This document shows, piece by piece, positions 23,444 to 32,398 of a DNA stretch of 64,000 nt (position 1 is its first letter; each line of letters starts with the position of its first letter). Source of the stretch: Methylomonas rhizoryzae (lineage in GTDB: Bacteria; Pseudomonadota; Gammaproteobacteria; Methylococcales; Methylomonadaceae); the NCBI RefSeq assembly GCF_008632455.1, contig NZ_CP043929.1:930001-994000 (forward strand), given 5' to 3'. The position numbers and the translations under genes were made by a program. A model generated the notes under the pieces. It searched no databases, was not told the DNA's origin, and was given only the letters and a program-made list of their open reading frames with translations.

Positions 23444-26400
23444 TCAGTTAGGCCGCGCTTTTACCTCATCCACCGGCTCAAAGCGGCCGTAATTCAGCAA
23501 AATAGCCGGCAGCAACAGTAAATTTAAAATGGTTGAAGACGTTAAACCGCCGATGATGATGGTTGCCATCGGCCCCATGATTTCTCGGCCGGGATTGTCG
23601 CTGTCGAATGCGACAGGCAGCATGGCTAATGCCGTAACGGAAGCCGTCATCAAAATTGACGGCAAACGCTCTTGAGCGCCCCGCAACGCGGTAGCCTGAG
23701 ACCAGATTTGCCCTTCTTGTTCTATCAAATGACGATAGTGCGAAATGAGCATGATCGAATTGCGCACCGTGATTCCGAATAAGGTGACAAAGCCGACGAA
23801 CGAGCCTACCGACAAGGACGCGTCGGTCACTAGCACCGCCGCAACGCCCCCGAGCAGGGCAAAGGGCAAATTCACTAAGGTTAGCGCGGTGTGGCGTATG
23901 CTCCCCAACGCCAGCGAGATAAAAATCAATACCCCGGCCCCGGCGATGAGAGCATGCACGATTAACACCCGCCGCGCTTTAGCTTGCTCCAACGCGGCGC
24001 CGATGATTTCCGGATAGCTGTCGCTACTCCACGATAGCTGTTTGAACAATTTATCCTTAAGTTCGGCGATGAAACCGTCCATGTCGCGCTGATCGACGTT
24101 ACAGGTAACCGTTTGCGCTCGCAAAGCCCCTTGATGCAGAATGTTGTATCTGCCTTCGCTATGGCGGATATCGGCTATTTGACCGAGCAGCACGCGCTCG
24201 CCTTCGGCATTTTTGATAGCCAGTTGTTGCAAGGATGCGGCCCTGGAACGCAGCTCCGGCGCTAAGGTAACCGTGACGTCGACGACGCGGTTACCCTGTA
24301 TGCTTTTGCCGACAATTCGACCGCCGTAGGCGGTTTCCAGTGCCGTCATCGCTTGTGCCGGCGTGATGCCGCGAAACTTCAACTTGTCCAAATCCAGTTT
24401 GATTTGCAACATCGCCGTCGCGGATTGCGAGCGTTGTTGTACGTCGATAGCGCCGGCAAGTGTGCGCATTAATTCGGCGACCCGTCCGGCTTGCTCATCT
24501 AATACCGCAAGATCGCTGCCGTAAATATTGACGACTACCGATGCGGTGTAGCCGGATATGGTTTCATCCACCCGTTCGGTCAGAAAGGTGTTGGCTTCGT
24601 AATTGATGCCGGGGAATTCGTTCAATAGGGTTCTGAGTTGATCCAGCACCCGCTGTTGTTCTCGGCCGGACAAGGGCTTAAGGCGTACTTCGTATTCGCT
24701 GTAATGGCTGCCGTAAGTGTCGGCACCGCGTTCTGCGCGTCCGGCCCATTGCGATACAGACTCCACGCCGTCTACGCCCAAAAAGCGCGCCGTCAGCAAC
24801 TGCCCTATCCGTATCGATTCTTGCAGCGAGCTTCCCGGGATGCTCGCGGTATGGACGATGAAATGCCCTTCGCGCAATTCGGGTAAAAACTGATGCTCCA
24901 AGCGGGAAAACCCCCAGATGCCGGCTACGCAGGCCAGTACTCCGCATAGCATCACCATGCGAAAATGCCCGATAACCCATTGCAATTGTTGAGCGTACCC
25001 TCGCTTTAGCCAGCGCACCAAAGGTGGCTCTGCGGCCGTTAGCTGACTTTTGTTTAGCAGCAGGTGACAAAGTGCAGGCGTAAGCGTCAGCGCGGTAAGC
25101 AGCGACATCAAGATCGCCAAAATATAGGCATAGCCTAAGGGAGAAAATAAACGCCCGGTTACGCCGTCCAAGGTCAGCAAGGGTACAAACACCAAGGCAA
25201 CGATGAAGCTGGCGTATACCACCGACCCTCTAACCTCAAGCGAAGCACGTTGAATGACAGTGCCGGCCGTTTCAGGGAGCAAGCGGCTTTGATTTTCGCG
25301 CAAGCGGCGAAAAATGTTTTCGGTATCGATGATGGCATCGTCTACAACTTCACCTAGCGCAATAGCCAAGCCGCCCAATACCATAATATTCAGATTGACG
25401 CCCATCTCCAACAACACGATTACCGCAGATACCAGTGATACCGGAATCGCTAATGCGGCAATCAGCGAGCTGCGAAAATTGAATAAAAACAGGTATAAAA
25501 CCAGGATGACGAAGCCGCCGCCAAACAATAAATGACCGGCTAAGTTGTTAACTGCGGTCTCTATGTAATCCGCCGGACGAAACAAATGCGGAAAAAAGCG
25601 AATATCTTGCTGCTTAAACAAGGGAGCGAAGGCGGCCAATGCGGCTTCGACTTGTTTAGAGACGGACAAGGTGTTGGCGCCGAATTGGCCGATGACCATC
25701 AATACCACGCCAGGCCTGCCCATGATTTGCGCGGCGCTGATCGGCGGTTCCGCCGAATAGCGTACCTCCGCGACATCCGCCAATGTGATGTTGCCGGCGT
25801 TTAAGCGTTTTATCACCACCGAGCTGAATTGCTCGGGCGTGACTAACTGGCCTACCACTTGTAGGGTGAAACGTTGGTTGCTGTTTTCCAAAAAACCGGC
25901 GCCTTTGATTTCCGCCGCCGCAGCCGCCGCGGCGGCCACTTGCTCGATGTCTAAGTTGAAGCGTTGCAACGCCTCCGGACGTACTTGAATTTGCAGTTGC
26001 GCGACGTCGCCGCCGAATACGTTGACGTCGGCCACTCCGGGAATGGCGAGCAATCGGGGAGCGAGCGTCCAATCGACCAGACTGCGCAATTCCATCAAGG
26101 ACCGGGTGTCGGAGCTCAAACCTAAAGTCATTACCGTTGCGGACGACGAGGACAGCGGTACGGCAACCGGCGTACCGATGCCGGCCGGTAATTTTTGTCC
26201 CAAACTAACCAGGCGTTCGGCGACCAATTGCCGGTTTCTATAAATATCCGTGTCGTCCGCAAACGTTGCGGTAACGATGGACAAGCCCTGAATCGACTCC
26301 GAGCGTAGGGCTTCCAAACCGATTAACGGTCTTATCGAGGTTTCTATCGGCTGGGTAACCAAAACTTCCACTTGCTCCGCAGCTAAACCGGGCGCTTCAG

Positions 26401-26551
26401 TCTGGATAATGACGCGTTTGGGCGAGAATTCCGGAAAGATGTCCAGTCCGGCGTCCGAAAATCGGTAAATGCCGTATGCGACTAACAGAACGGCAACGGT
26501 AACCACAATACCGGAGTAGCGAATTGAGAAACGGATTAGCGCGGCTAGCAT
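23444..26551 (-). CDS. RND efflux transporter, CzcA/CusA-like, without adaptor partner
   Basis: 1035 aa with the full RND layout: TM1 at residues ~10-30, two large periplasmic loops (about 35-340 and 560-860) and two six-helix blocks. The sequence is nearer heavy-metal (HME) pumps than drug pumps (LDIFPEFSPKRVIIQTEAPG, IETSIRPLIGLEALRSESIQ). TM4 carries GEVVDDAIIDTENIFRR, with two adjacent acidic residues as in HAE pumps, instead of the single Asp of CusA. No CzcB adaptor or CzcC channel gene lies beside it and no metal-responsive regulator is adjacent, so substrate and partners are unknown. No strong ribosome-binding site precedes the ATG. Confidence 0.92.
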   Translation of the reverse strand: MLAALIRFSIRYSGIVVTVAVLLVAYGIYRFSDAGLDIFPEFSPKRVIIQTEAPGLAAEQVEVLVTQPIETSIRPLIGLEALRSESIQGLSIVTATFADDTDIYRNRQLVAERLVSLGQKLPAGIGTPVAVPLSSSSATVMTLGLSSDTRSLMELRSLVDWTLAPRLLAIPGVADVNVFGGDVAQLQIQVRPEALQRFNLDIEQVAAAAAAAAEIKGAGFLENSNQRFTLQVVGQLVTPEQFSSVVIKRLNAGNITLADVAEVRYSAEPPISAAQIMGRPGVVLMVIGQFGANTLSVSKQVEAALAAFAPLFKQQDIRFFPHLFRPADYIETAVNNLAGHLLFGGGFVILVLYLFLFNFRSSLIAALAIPVSLVSAVIVLLEMGVNLNIMVLGGLAIALGEVVDDAIIDTENIFRRLRENQSRLLPETAGTVIQRASLEVRGSVVYASFIVALVFVPLLTLDGVTGRLFSPLGYAYILAILMSLLTALTLTPALCHLLLNKSQLTAAEPPLVRWLKRGYAQQLQWVIGHFRMVMLCGVLACVAGIWGFSRLEHQFLPELREGHFIVHTASIPGSSLQESIRIGQLLTARFLGVDGVESVSQWAGRAERGADTYGSHYSEYEVRLKPLSGREQQRVLDQLRTLLNEFPGINYEANTFLTERVDETISGYTASVVVNIYGSDLAVLDEQAGRVAELMRTLAGAIDVQQRSQSATAMLQIKLDLDKLKFRGITPAQAMTALETAYGGRIVGKSIQGNRVVDVTVTLAPELRSRAASLQQLAIKNAEGERVLLGQIADIRHSEGRYNILHQGALRAQTVTCNVDQRDMDGFIAELKDKLFKQLSWSSDSYPEIIGAALEQAKARRVLIVHALIAGAGVLIFISLALGSIRHTALTLVNLPFALLGGVAAVLVTDASLSVGSFVGFVTLFGITVRNSIMLISHYRHLIEQEGQIWSQATALRGAQERLPSILMTASVTALAMLPVAFDSDNPGREIMGPMATIIIGGLTSSTILNLLLLPAILLNYGRFEPVDEVKARPN

Positions 26552-26674
26552 GGCGTGGGCGAATCGGTAAAAACTCCGCTATTGTGCCTTGCTCGCCGGA
26601 TTCCGGTCTAATTTAATGCCGACAAGGATTGAGTGGCCGCGGACTGGTAGTCTGCTTTCTGGGCGGGTAGATAC

Positions 26675-26702
26675 AAAAAAGGCGTGGAGAACCACGCCTT
26701 GT
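26675..26702 (-). terminator. Rho-independent terminator of the metalloprotease gene
   Basis: Minus strand: AAGGCGTGG, loop TTCT, CCACGCCTT, then TTTT. A 9-bp perfect stem with a U-tract, 23 bases after the stop codon at 26725. Confidence 0.92.
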
Positions 26703-26724
26703 TGCCGGGGTTAGCTTTCAAACA

Positions 26725-29070
26725 TTACCAACTGAAGCTGCCGGAGGTCGCACCGCTACCGTCGTAACTGAACCCGATTTTTTCGCCGTTGGTTACCGCG
26801 AAACTGCAAGTACCGCTGGTGCTGGCCGACAAGGTTGCGCCGTAGAAGATCGCTTTGCCGGCGTTGTTGGTGGTTACGGACGATGTGCCGGATATGGTTT
26901 TAGAACTGCCTTTGGTAGGCATGTACGATCCACTCCATGTGCCGTATACCGTGGCGCCGCTGACTATGGAACCGGCCGATTCAACCGTAACGGTAGCTAC
27001 GCATCTGGATTTGCCGCCGCTCAACAGTTGGCGAGTGACGTTGGTGCTTCCTACCAGCATATTGGCGTCGGAAGCTGCTTGAATGACAGTGATGGTTTGA
27101 GTTGAACTGTTTTTCAGACCGGTATTATCGGTTACTGTCAAGGTAGCGGTATAGTTTCCGGGGGTGTTGTAAGTATGATTGGCGCTGGAACCCGTTGCAT
27201 TGGTAGAGCCGTCGCCGAAGTTCCAATCGAATCCGACAATGGAACCGTCTTGATCGTACGAACTGTTGCCATTGAAAGAGGCCGTCAACGGACCATCCCC
27301 TTCGGTAGGCGTGGCCGACATCACTGCGGTCGGTGCCATCATAGAAACCGTGCTTTTCGGATAGCTACCGGTTATTTGGTACTGGCCCAAGCTAGCGTAA
27401 TCCGAATATCCGGTGGTCAAATCGCCGTAACCCACGCCGTCGATGCGCAAATAGAATTGTCCTGATCCTAACGTCGCGCTGATAGAAGCCGACAAGCTGG
27501 TGGCCGGATTGGCGCTAGCAACCACTTTTCCGGCAGAATCCAACAATTCTACGGAAATATCCAGGTTAGAACCGGATGCAATGGTACCGGAGGCTACATT
27601 GAACTGCACTGCACCGCCATCGGTATAAAAAGTGAACATGTCCAAGTCCGTTCTGCGTTCTATCACGCCGGTTTGCACCACGGCGTTAGCGTCGCCAGCC
27701 AATGGCGCGGCGTTTGCCAGCGTATCGGCGAAATCATCGGCGCGTAGCGGAGTTCCGGCAGCGCTGATGACTGCAATGTCGTCTTGCAAATTGTTGGCAT
27801 TGGGATATTCGCCCTTACTCCATTGGGTGGCCGGTTTGTAATAACCGGAGCCCATAATCGGCGCCCATCCGGTAGCTCCGCTACCATGGCCTGCGTAGTA
27901 AGTGACGCTGGAATTGCCGTCATGGGTTAAATTCAAATTGTGGCCCACCTCGTGCGATACCGCTTCAGCCACGTATTTAGGCGCACCATTGCCCAATTTA
28001 TCGAAAAATACCCAAGCTGGCCGGTAGTAATCCGGATTCGACGAAGAGTAGTAGGAAAATACGTTTAGATAAGCAATGCCGCCGCAGGATTGGCTGCATA
28101 ATTCCGGCATCGAACGGGTAATGACGGCTCTAGTGCCGTATTGAGCATCCGAGCTACTGGTTCGTTGCAAGGCATCGGCGCTCGGTTCTTCGGTGGTGAC
28201 GTCTACATCAAAGGGTGCGTAATCTTCCGCCACCCGTTGCCAGATTTCTTTAACTTTACTTAATTCGCCCGAACTAAATGTGCCGGGAACTCCGTCGGTG
28301 TCGTAAGCTTGCGCGTTTAGCGTGCCGCTATTCCAGGCGGTGCTGCTTGCGGCATGACCGTTGAAATCCAGGTAAATCACCCGATTCGATCCGGGTTTAC
28401 TGTGCAATGCGAAGGCGTCGGTTCCGGATGCAATGGTATTAAAGGTATCGGTAGAACTTACCGTTGCCGCCTGTTCAAAATCAGTAGCGCCACTTTTTTT
28501 AGGGCCGGGGACAGTAGGGGCCGCGGCTTGATTCTCTTCTTCAACATATAGCAGGCGGCCGCTTTCGTCTATCCATGCGCTTGAATCGGTACGTAATATT
28601 TCGGTCAGTTTTTCAGCCGACATATCGTAGGCTTTAGCCACCTCAGGCAATCTTTCGCCCAAAGCATCGATAGCCGCTTGCCCGTTCGCTTTAGATTTTA
28701 AGCTGATTTGCGGAAACGGAGTTTCCGCATCATTATTCGCCACAAGAGTATTAGCAGCGTTCGCGGAGCTTTGCGCATTGGCGCGAACCACGGAGAGGGG
28801 CTGTTGCAATCCCGAACCGTTTAAGCCGGAAACGATCGCTTCTACGCTACCGTCGAGTTGAGCGGTTAATGCATAGTTATAACCAAGCAGCGCTTGCCGG
28901 GCGGTTTGAACATCGAAAAAATGTAAACGCTCGATTGGAAATTGGACTGGCGCATTTGCGAAAGCGTCGTTAAATACCGTGTGATGGGCCTGTGTTTGAG
29001 CAAATGCCGTTGATGTGTCGCTTACCAGAGCCGTGAATACGGCAGATACGATAAAAGTTGTTCTGTTCAT
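26725..29070 (-). CDS. Secreted zinc metalloprotease with PKD domain
   Basis: 781 aa from the ATG at 29070, which opens a Sec signal peptide (MNRTTFIVSAVFTALVSDTS ... AFAQ). Residues ~25-200 form a propeptide-like region. The catalytic domain (~225-440) has the metzincin zinc site HEVGHNLNLTHDG (His373, Glu374, His377, His383) and a Met-turn (PIMGSG, 404-409). Next come a beta-sandwich pre-peptidase-like segment (~460-570), a PKD domain (~580-664, FDWNFGDGSTNATG) and a C-terminal beta domain (~670-781) with two Cys likely disulfide-bonded. It would be exported, probably through type II secretion, and digest extracellular protein. It ends in a strong terminator and appears monocistronic. Confidence 0.9.
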   Translation of the reverse strand: MNRTTFIVSAVFTALVSDTSTAFAQTQAHHTVFNDAFANAPVQFPIERLHFFDVQTARQALLGYNYALTAQLDGSVEAIVSGLNGSGLQQPLSVVRANAQSSANAANTLVANNDAETPFPQISLKSKANGQAAIDALGERLPEVAKAYDMSAEKLTEILRTDSSAWIDESGRLLYVEEENQAAAPTVPGPKKSGATDFEQAATVSSTDTFNTIASGTDAFALHSKPGSNRVIYLDFNGHAASSTAWNSGTLNAQAYDTDGVPGTFSSGELSKVKEIWQRVAEDYAPFDVDVTTEEPSADALQRTSSSDAQYGTRAVITRSMPELCSQSCGGIAYLNVFSYYSSSNPDYYRPAWVFFDKLGNGAPKYVAEAVSHEVGHNLNLTHDGNSSVTYYAGHGSGATGWAPIMGSGYYKPATQWSKGEYPNANNLQDDIAVISAAGTPLRADDFADTLANAAPLAGDANAVVQTGVIERRTDLDMFTFYTDGGAVQFNVASGTIASGSNLDISVELLDSAGKVVASANPATSLSASISATLGSGQFYLRIDGVGYGDLTTGYSDYASLGQYQITGSYPKSTVSMMAPTAVMSATPTEGDGPLTASFNGNSSYDQDGSIVGFDWNFGDGSTNATGSSANHTYNTPGNYTATLTVTDNTGLKNSSTQTITVIQAASDANMLVGSTNVTRQLLSGGKSRCVATVTVESAGSIVSGATVYGTWSGSYMPTKGSSKTISGTSSVTTNNAGKAIFYGATLSASTSGTCSFAVTNGEKIGFSYDGSGATSGSFSW

Positions 29071-29958
29071 AGTCTTCTGTCCGCTTGATTGGGTAAAGAG
29101 TGGGTATGTCTTTGCCAAGATGTTTTTTTTATTTGGTCGGGGCTTAGTAAACGAAAAACGGTGCGTGTAATCTGTGAATTACTTTTCAGTCGGCCACAGC
29201 CGTATGGCGGCGCAAGCGAATTGCGCATCAATTTGTGCGACGTTGCTTATTTATATTTATAAAACAACACTTTGAGTCGCTTTAAGCACAATTCTTTGCG
29301 CAATCCGGCAGAATTGGACTAAACCGCTTAAAACAGCACGGGGCAAATGGGGTTCTTGATGAAATATCCGAAATAGTTCGCGCTTTTTGGAGGCAGGAAC
29401 CGGATTGGCGGCCTGACGAATCATGGGTAGAGCAAATTATCAGTTAGCAATATGACGACAATACGAGTGCGATTAGGCTATCGCATTCGGTAACTCACGA
29501 AGGCTGCTTCGACGAAACATATTGATAACGGGGACTAAAGCATCCGCTCTCGCAAAAATAGGATCTTTGAACCGGTAAAAATGATGTCAACACAAAACCA
29601 TTCGTTCGATTACCAACTCAACATGATCTCAATTTTTTAGATATTAATCCAGATACTGGCGGCGTGACAGGTTTTCGTCCGGCAGCAGTTTCATCGGGCT
29701 TTGATGGTGAAGGCATGGCGTTCCGGCCGGCGGCGAACTGTAGTGGTCTAATAAAAATGGCCACCCTGGGCCAAGGCGTGATCAGTCCATTTCACCATGT
29801 CTGAATATCTCGCAACACCTGTTCCGCGGGTGTGGCCTTGCCTTGTGCGGCATCCTGTTGACCGCGTCGGATATTTTCCTGCACATAAAGCCGGTATTTG
29901 CTATACATTTGTCCGACTTCGTTTTTGCTTAGCCGTTTCAACATTCAAGGATGCTGTC
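29071..29958. other. 888-bp region with gene remnants only
   Basis: No intact gene. On the plus strand, 29288-29436 reads as a C-terminal fragment ending ISEIVRAFWRQEPDWRPDES plus WVEQIIS and stop. 29577-29805 reads NTKPFVRLPTQHDLNFLDIN ... TGFRPAAVSSGFDGEG, another tail without a start. On the minus strand, 29792-29944 is antitoxin-like (separate entry). The area looks like a graveyard of small accessory genes between the protease promoter and the lipoprotein. Confidence 0.4.
29792..29944 (-). pseudogene. Antitoxin-like C-terminal fragment
   Basis: 50 codons from an ATG that directly follows an in-frame stop: ...VGQMYSKYRLYVQENIRRGQ, then QDAAQGKATPAEQVLRDIQTW. The last 30 residues resemble the C-terminal part of RHH/RelB-type antitoxins (helix, then Gly-x-x-xx-Pro-xEEV pattern). 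The DNA-binding half is missing, there is no ribosome-binding site, and no toxin follows. Tentative. Confidence 0.3.
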
Positions 29959-30393
29959 ATGCTTATTCGTCATTCCATTGTTACCGCCAGTGCCGTCATC
30001 GCGGTTGCCGGCCTAACCTCCGCCTGCTCGTTGTTCGAAAGTTCGTCCGACAGTTCCGCGGGAATTTTTAATCTCGTGTCGAGCCCGCTTACTTCCAGTT
30101 CCGATTCTTCGTTGACCAAACAGGAGCGTTACGAAAACGACATCGCCAACTATACCGCTCAATTCGTCGAATCCGATCACGGCACGTTGGATAATTTTCG
30201 CGCCGATGTCGGCGAAATGGCACAGGAATACGGCATCACCGATTGGGAGAACGATCGTAACACCTTTATCGGCATCGGCCGCGGGCTCAAAAAAGCCAAG
30301 TTGGGCAGACCGCAAATTTCCGCATTCAGCGAAAGTCTGACCAACAAAGATCCTTTAAAAATGCAAATCATCGACGAAGGGCTAAAAAAATAG
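29959..30393 (+). CDS. Small lipoprotein upstream of an Lnb/DUF4105-like protein
   Basis: 144 aa from the ATG at 29959 (preceded by AAGGATG), which opens a lipoprotein signal with lipobox LTSAC. A Ser-rich linker follows, then a helical domain (residues ~55-144; TKQERYENDIANYTAQFVES, later YGITDWENDRNTFIGIGRGL). It has no Asp at +2 (CSL), so sorting to the outer membrane is likely. Family not recognised. The next gene begins 2 bp after its stop, so the two are translationally coupled and probably act together in the envelope. Confidence 0.82.
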   Translation: MLIRHSIVTASAVIAVAGLTSACSLFESSSDSSAGIFNLVSSPLTSSSDSSLTKQERYENDIANYTAQFVESDHGTLDNFRADVGEMAQEYGITDWENDRNTFIGIGRGLKKAKLGRPQISAFSESLTNKDPLKMQIIDEGLKK

Positions 30394-30395
30394 GC

Positions 30396-32309
30396 TTGCC
30401 TGTTTGGGTTAAGGCCGCAGTGCGCGTATCCGGCTTGTTGTTACGCGCCTGTCTGTGCGCGGCCATTGCCGCTTGTACTCAGGTACGGGCAGCCACATTC
30501 GACTTTTTATATATCGAAGCTAACGAAGGCTTGGCCAGCGGCGGCCATGCGGCCTTGCGTTTCGGCGACCGGGTTTATCATTTCCAACACGAGGACTCCG
30601 GCTGGCTGCAGCTATACCGAGATAGTTTTTCGGCTTTCCGTTTTCAATATGCAGACCGGGAGAATCGACCCATCCATGGTCATAGCATTCAGGTCGACGC
30701 CGATTTTCTCGGCTTTTTACAAGATCATTTCGATCGCTTGTTATTAAGCCAACGCCGGCAATTGGCTAATTTGGCAAACACCCGCGACGGCCTCAGTTTA
30801 ATCGATGGATTATCCAAACAAGATCGCCATGCGCTGATCGATTTACAAGGCGCCGGTTATTTCCGGCAGCATTACAGGCCCACGGAAACCGATAGTCCGC
30901 CGCGCACGCAGTCGAGTGCCTTGCTCAGCGAAGTCACATTGTTGGCAGAGCGCAGCGACGGCGCGGGATTCATCCAACGCAAACGGCTAAACGTGTTGCA
31001 CGAGTTGTTGACTTTGACGCCGGAATCCGGCGCCTCGCCCGGAGAGAGCGAAGCGGAACATTCGACTAACGCGCCACTGCCTTTCGTGCAACGCTATCGC
31101 TACCAATTAACGAAACTAGCCGCATTAGACGTATTGCAAGCAGCCGTCCCGCCGCGCCCGGAAAGCATGCTAAGTCTGGCCGGGCAAACGCCGCGATTGA
31201 CAGATGCACAGCACCGCGCGTTGGGCGATTTTCGCGAGCGCTTGATTCAAGACGCGCTTCGCCTATTGCATAGCGAACGCCCCGATTGGGGCTATCCACT
31301 TTTGGTGGTTTTGGCCAGATTGCACGCAGTCGACGCATCGTTACAAACGGGTTATCCGGTGGTGTTGTCCCGCCTGATCGACAACGCCGATGCCGGCCCG
31401 GTGCCGGAATATAAATTTGCTGCCTTATTGCAACGCGGGCTGCAAACAGTTGCGCACGCTGCTGCCGGGCTGGCTGCGGCCCGGTTACCCGACGAGCGGA
31501 GCTATGCCGATTGGGAAATGAGCGTCAATGCGCTATGGCAGGTATTGCATGCCGCAACCGGCACTTTGGCCGTTTCAGCGTTGACCCATACGCCGGCGCT
31601 CGCCGCCGAAAGCGAATTACTGCCCAGTGTACATTCCGCAGACGCGCTAAGGGAATATGGAAACCGCTTGCAAAATCAGCTTGATAAGCAGATTGCCGAC
31701 CTGGATCGGCGCTATCGGTATCGAATTCTGACCCACAATTGCGTCACCGAAATTTTCCGCCAGCTCAATGCTGCCGCTTCCGACTATCATGCCAACCGGC
31801 ACGCGGTTTCGCTAAGCGAGGCGGAAGCCGCAACAGATATATTCGGCGGATACATCCCGCCGGCAGGATGGGATTTCATTCCCAACCAGGCATTTTCCCA
31901 AGTCGGCTCGGAATATCGCATCACCGGCAGTTACCGCATTTCACCCTATCGCGAGCGCGCATTGGCTGCCATGGCCGCTAATGCGGATTTTTGGCGCGGC
32001 TTAAGGGAAGCCAATACGCTAACGTCTGGTGTGTATCGTTGGAACGAAACCGACGCAGTCTTCTTGTTTTTTACGCAAGACTCTATTTGGTTCAGGCCGC
32101 TACAAGGCGGTTTAAATTTAGCCGCAGCGGCCGGCGAAAGCCTGTTCGGCTTGTTCAGTTGGCCTTGGGACGACGGCAGGCACTTACAACACAGTCTCAA
32201 GGGCGCCGCGGTCAGCTTGCCGGAATTGTTGTTTTTCAACATTCGCAAAGGCTCGTTTCCGGATTTACTCGGGGATGGTCCTGTCAACATGGCCGTGAAC
32301 ACGCCATAA
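30396..32309 (+). CDS. DUF4105/Lnb-like envelope protein
   Basis: 637 aa starting at TTG, two bases after the lipoprotein stop. An N-terminal signal or anchor (residues ~8-32) is followed by a periplasmic protein. Two motifs fit the DUF4105 (Lnb N-terminal) pattern: GLASGGHAALRFGDRVYHFQ near residue 48 with a conserved His, and RYRILTHNCVTEIFRQLN near residue 445 with a Cys, which could form a Cys-His acyl-transfer or peptidase-like site. The span between them is long and helical. In Firmicutes, Lnb transfers an acyl chain within lipoproteins. The coupling to a lipoprotein gene is suggestive, but the enzyme activity is an inference. Confidence 0.62.
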   Translation: MPVWVKAAVRVSGLLLRACLCAAIAACTQVRAATFDFLYIEANEGLASGGHAALRFGDRVYHFQHEDSGWLQLYRDSFSAFRFQYADRENRPIHGHSIQVDADFLGFLQDHFDRLLLSQRRQLANLANTRDGLSLIDGLSKQDRHALIDLQGAGYFRQHYRPTETDSPPRTQSSALLSEVTLLAERSDGAGFIQRKRLNVLHELLTLTPESGASPGESEAEHSTNAPLPFVQRYRYQLTKLAALDVLQAAVPPRPESMLSLAGQTPRLTDAQHRALGDFRERLIQDALRLLHSERPDWGYPLLVVLARLHAVDASLQTGYPVVLSRLIDNADAGPVPEYKFAALLQRGLQTVAHAAAGLAAARLPDERSYADWEMSVNALWQVLHAATGTLAVSALTHTPALAAESELLPSVHSADALREYGNRLQNQLDKQIADLDRRYRYRILTHNCVTEIFRQLNAAASDYHANRHAVSLSEAEAATDIFGGYIPPAGWDFIPNQAFSQVGSEYRITGSYRISPYRERALAAMAANADFWRGLREANTLTSGVYRWNETDAVFLFFTQDSIWFRPLQGGLNLAAAAGESLFGLFSWPWDDGRHLQHSLKGAAVSLPELLFFNIRKGSFPDLLGDGPVNMAVNTP

Positions 32310-32398
32310 ATTATCGTGCCCGGTATGGCAGGCAATCGTTATACGCAAAGCGCGGACAGGCGCCTTGGTGCCTAACTATGTGGCCATGGACCGGGCGC

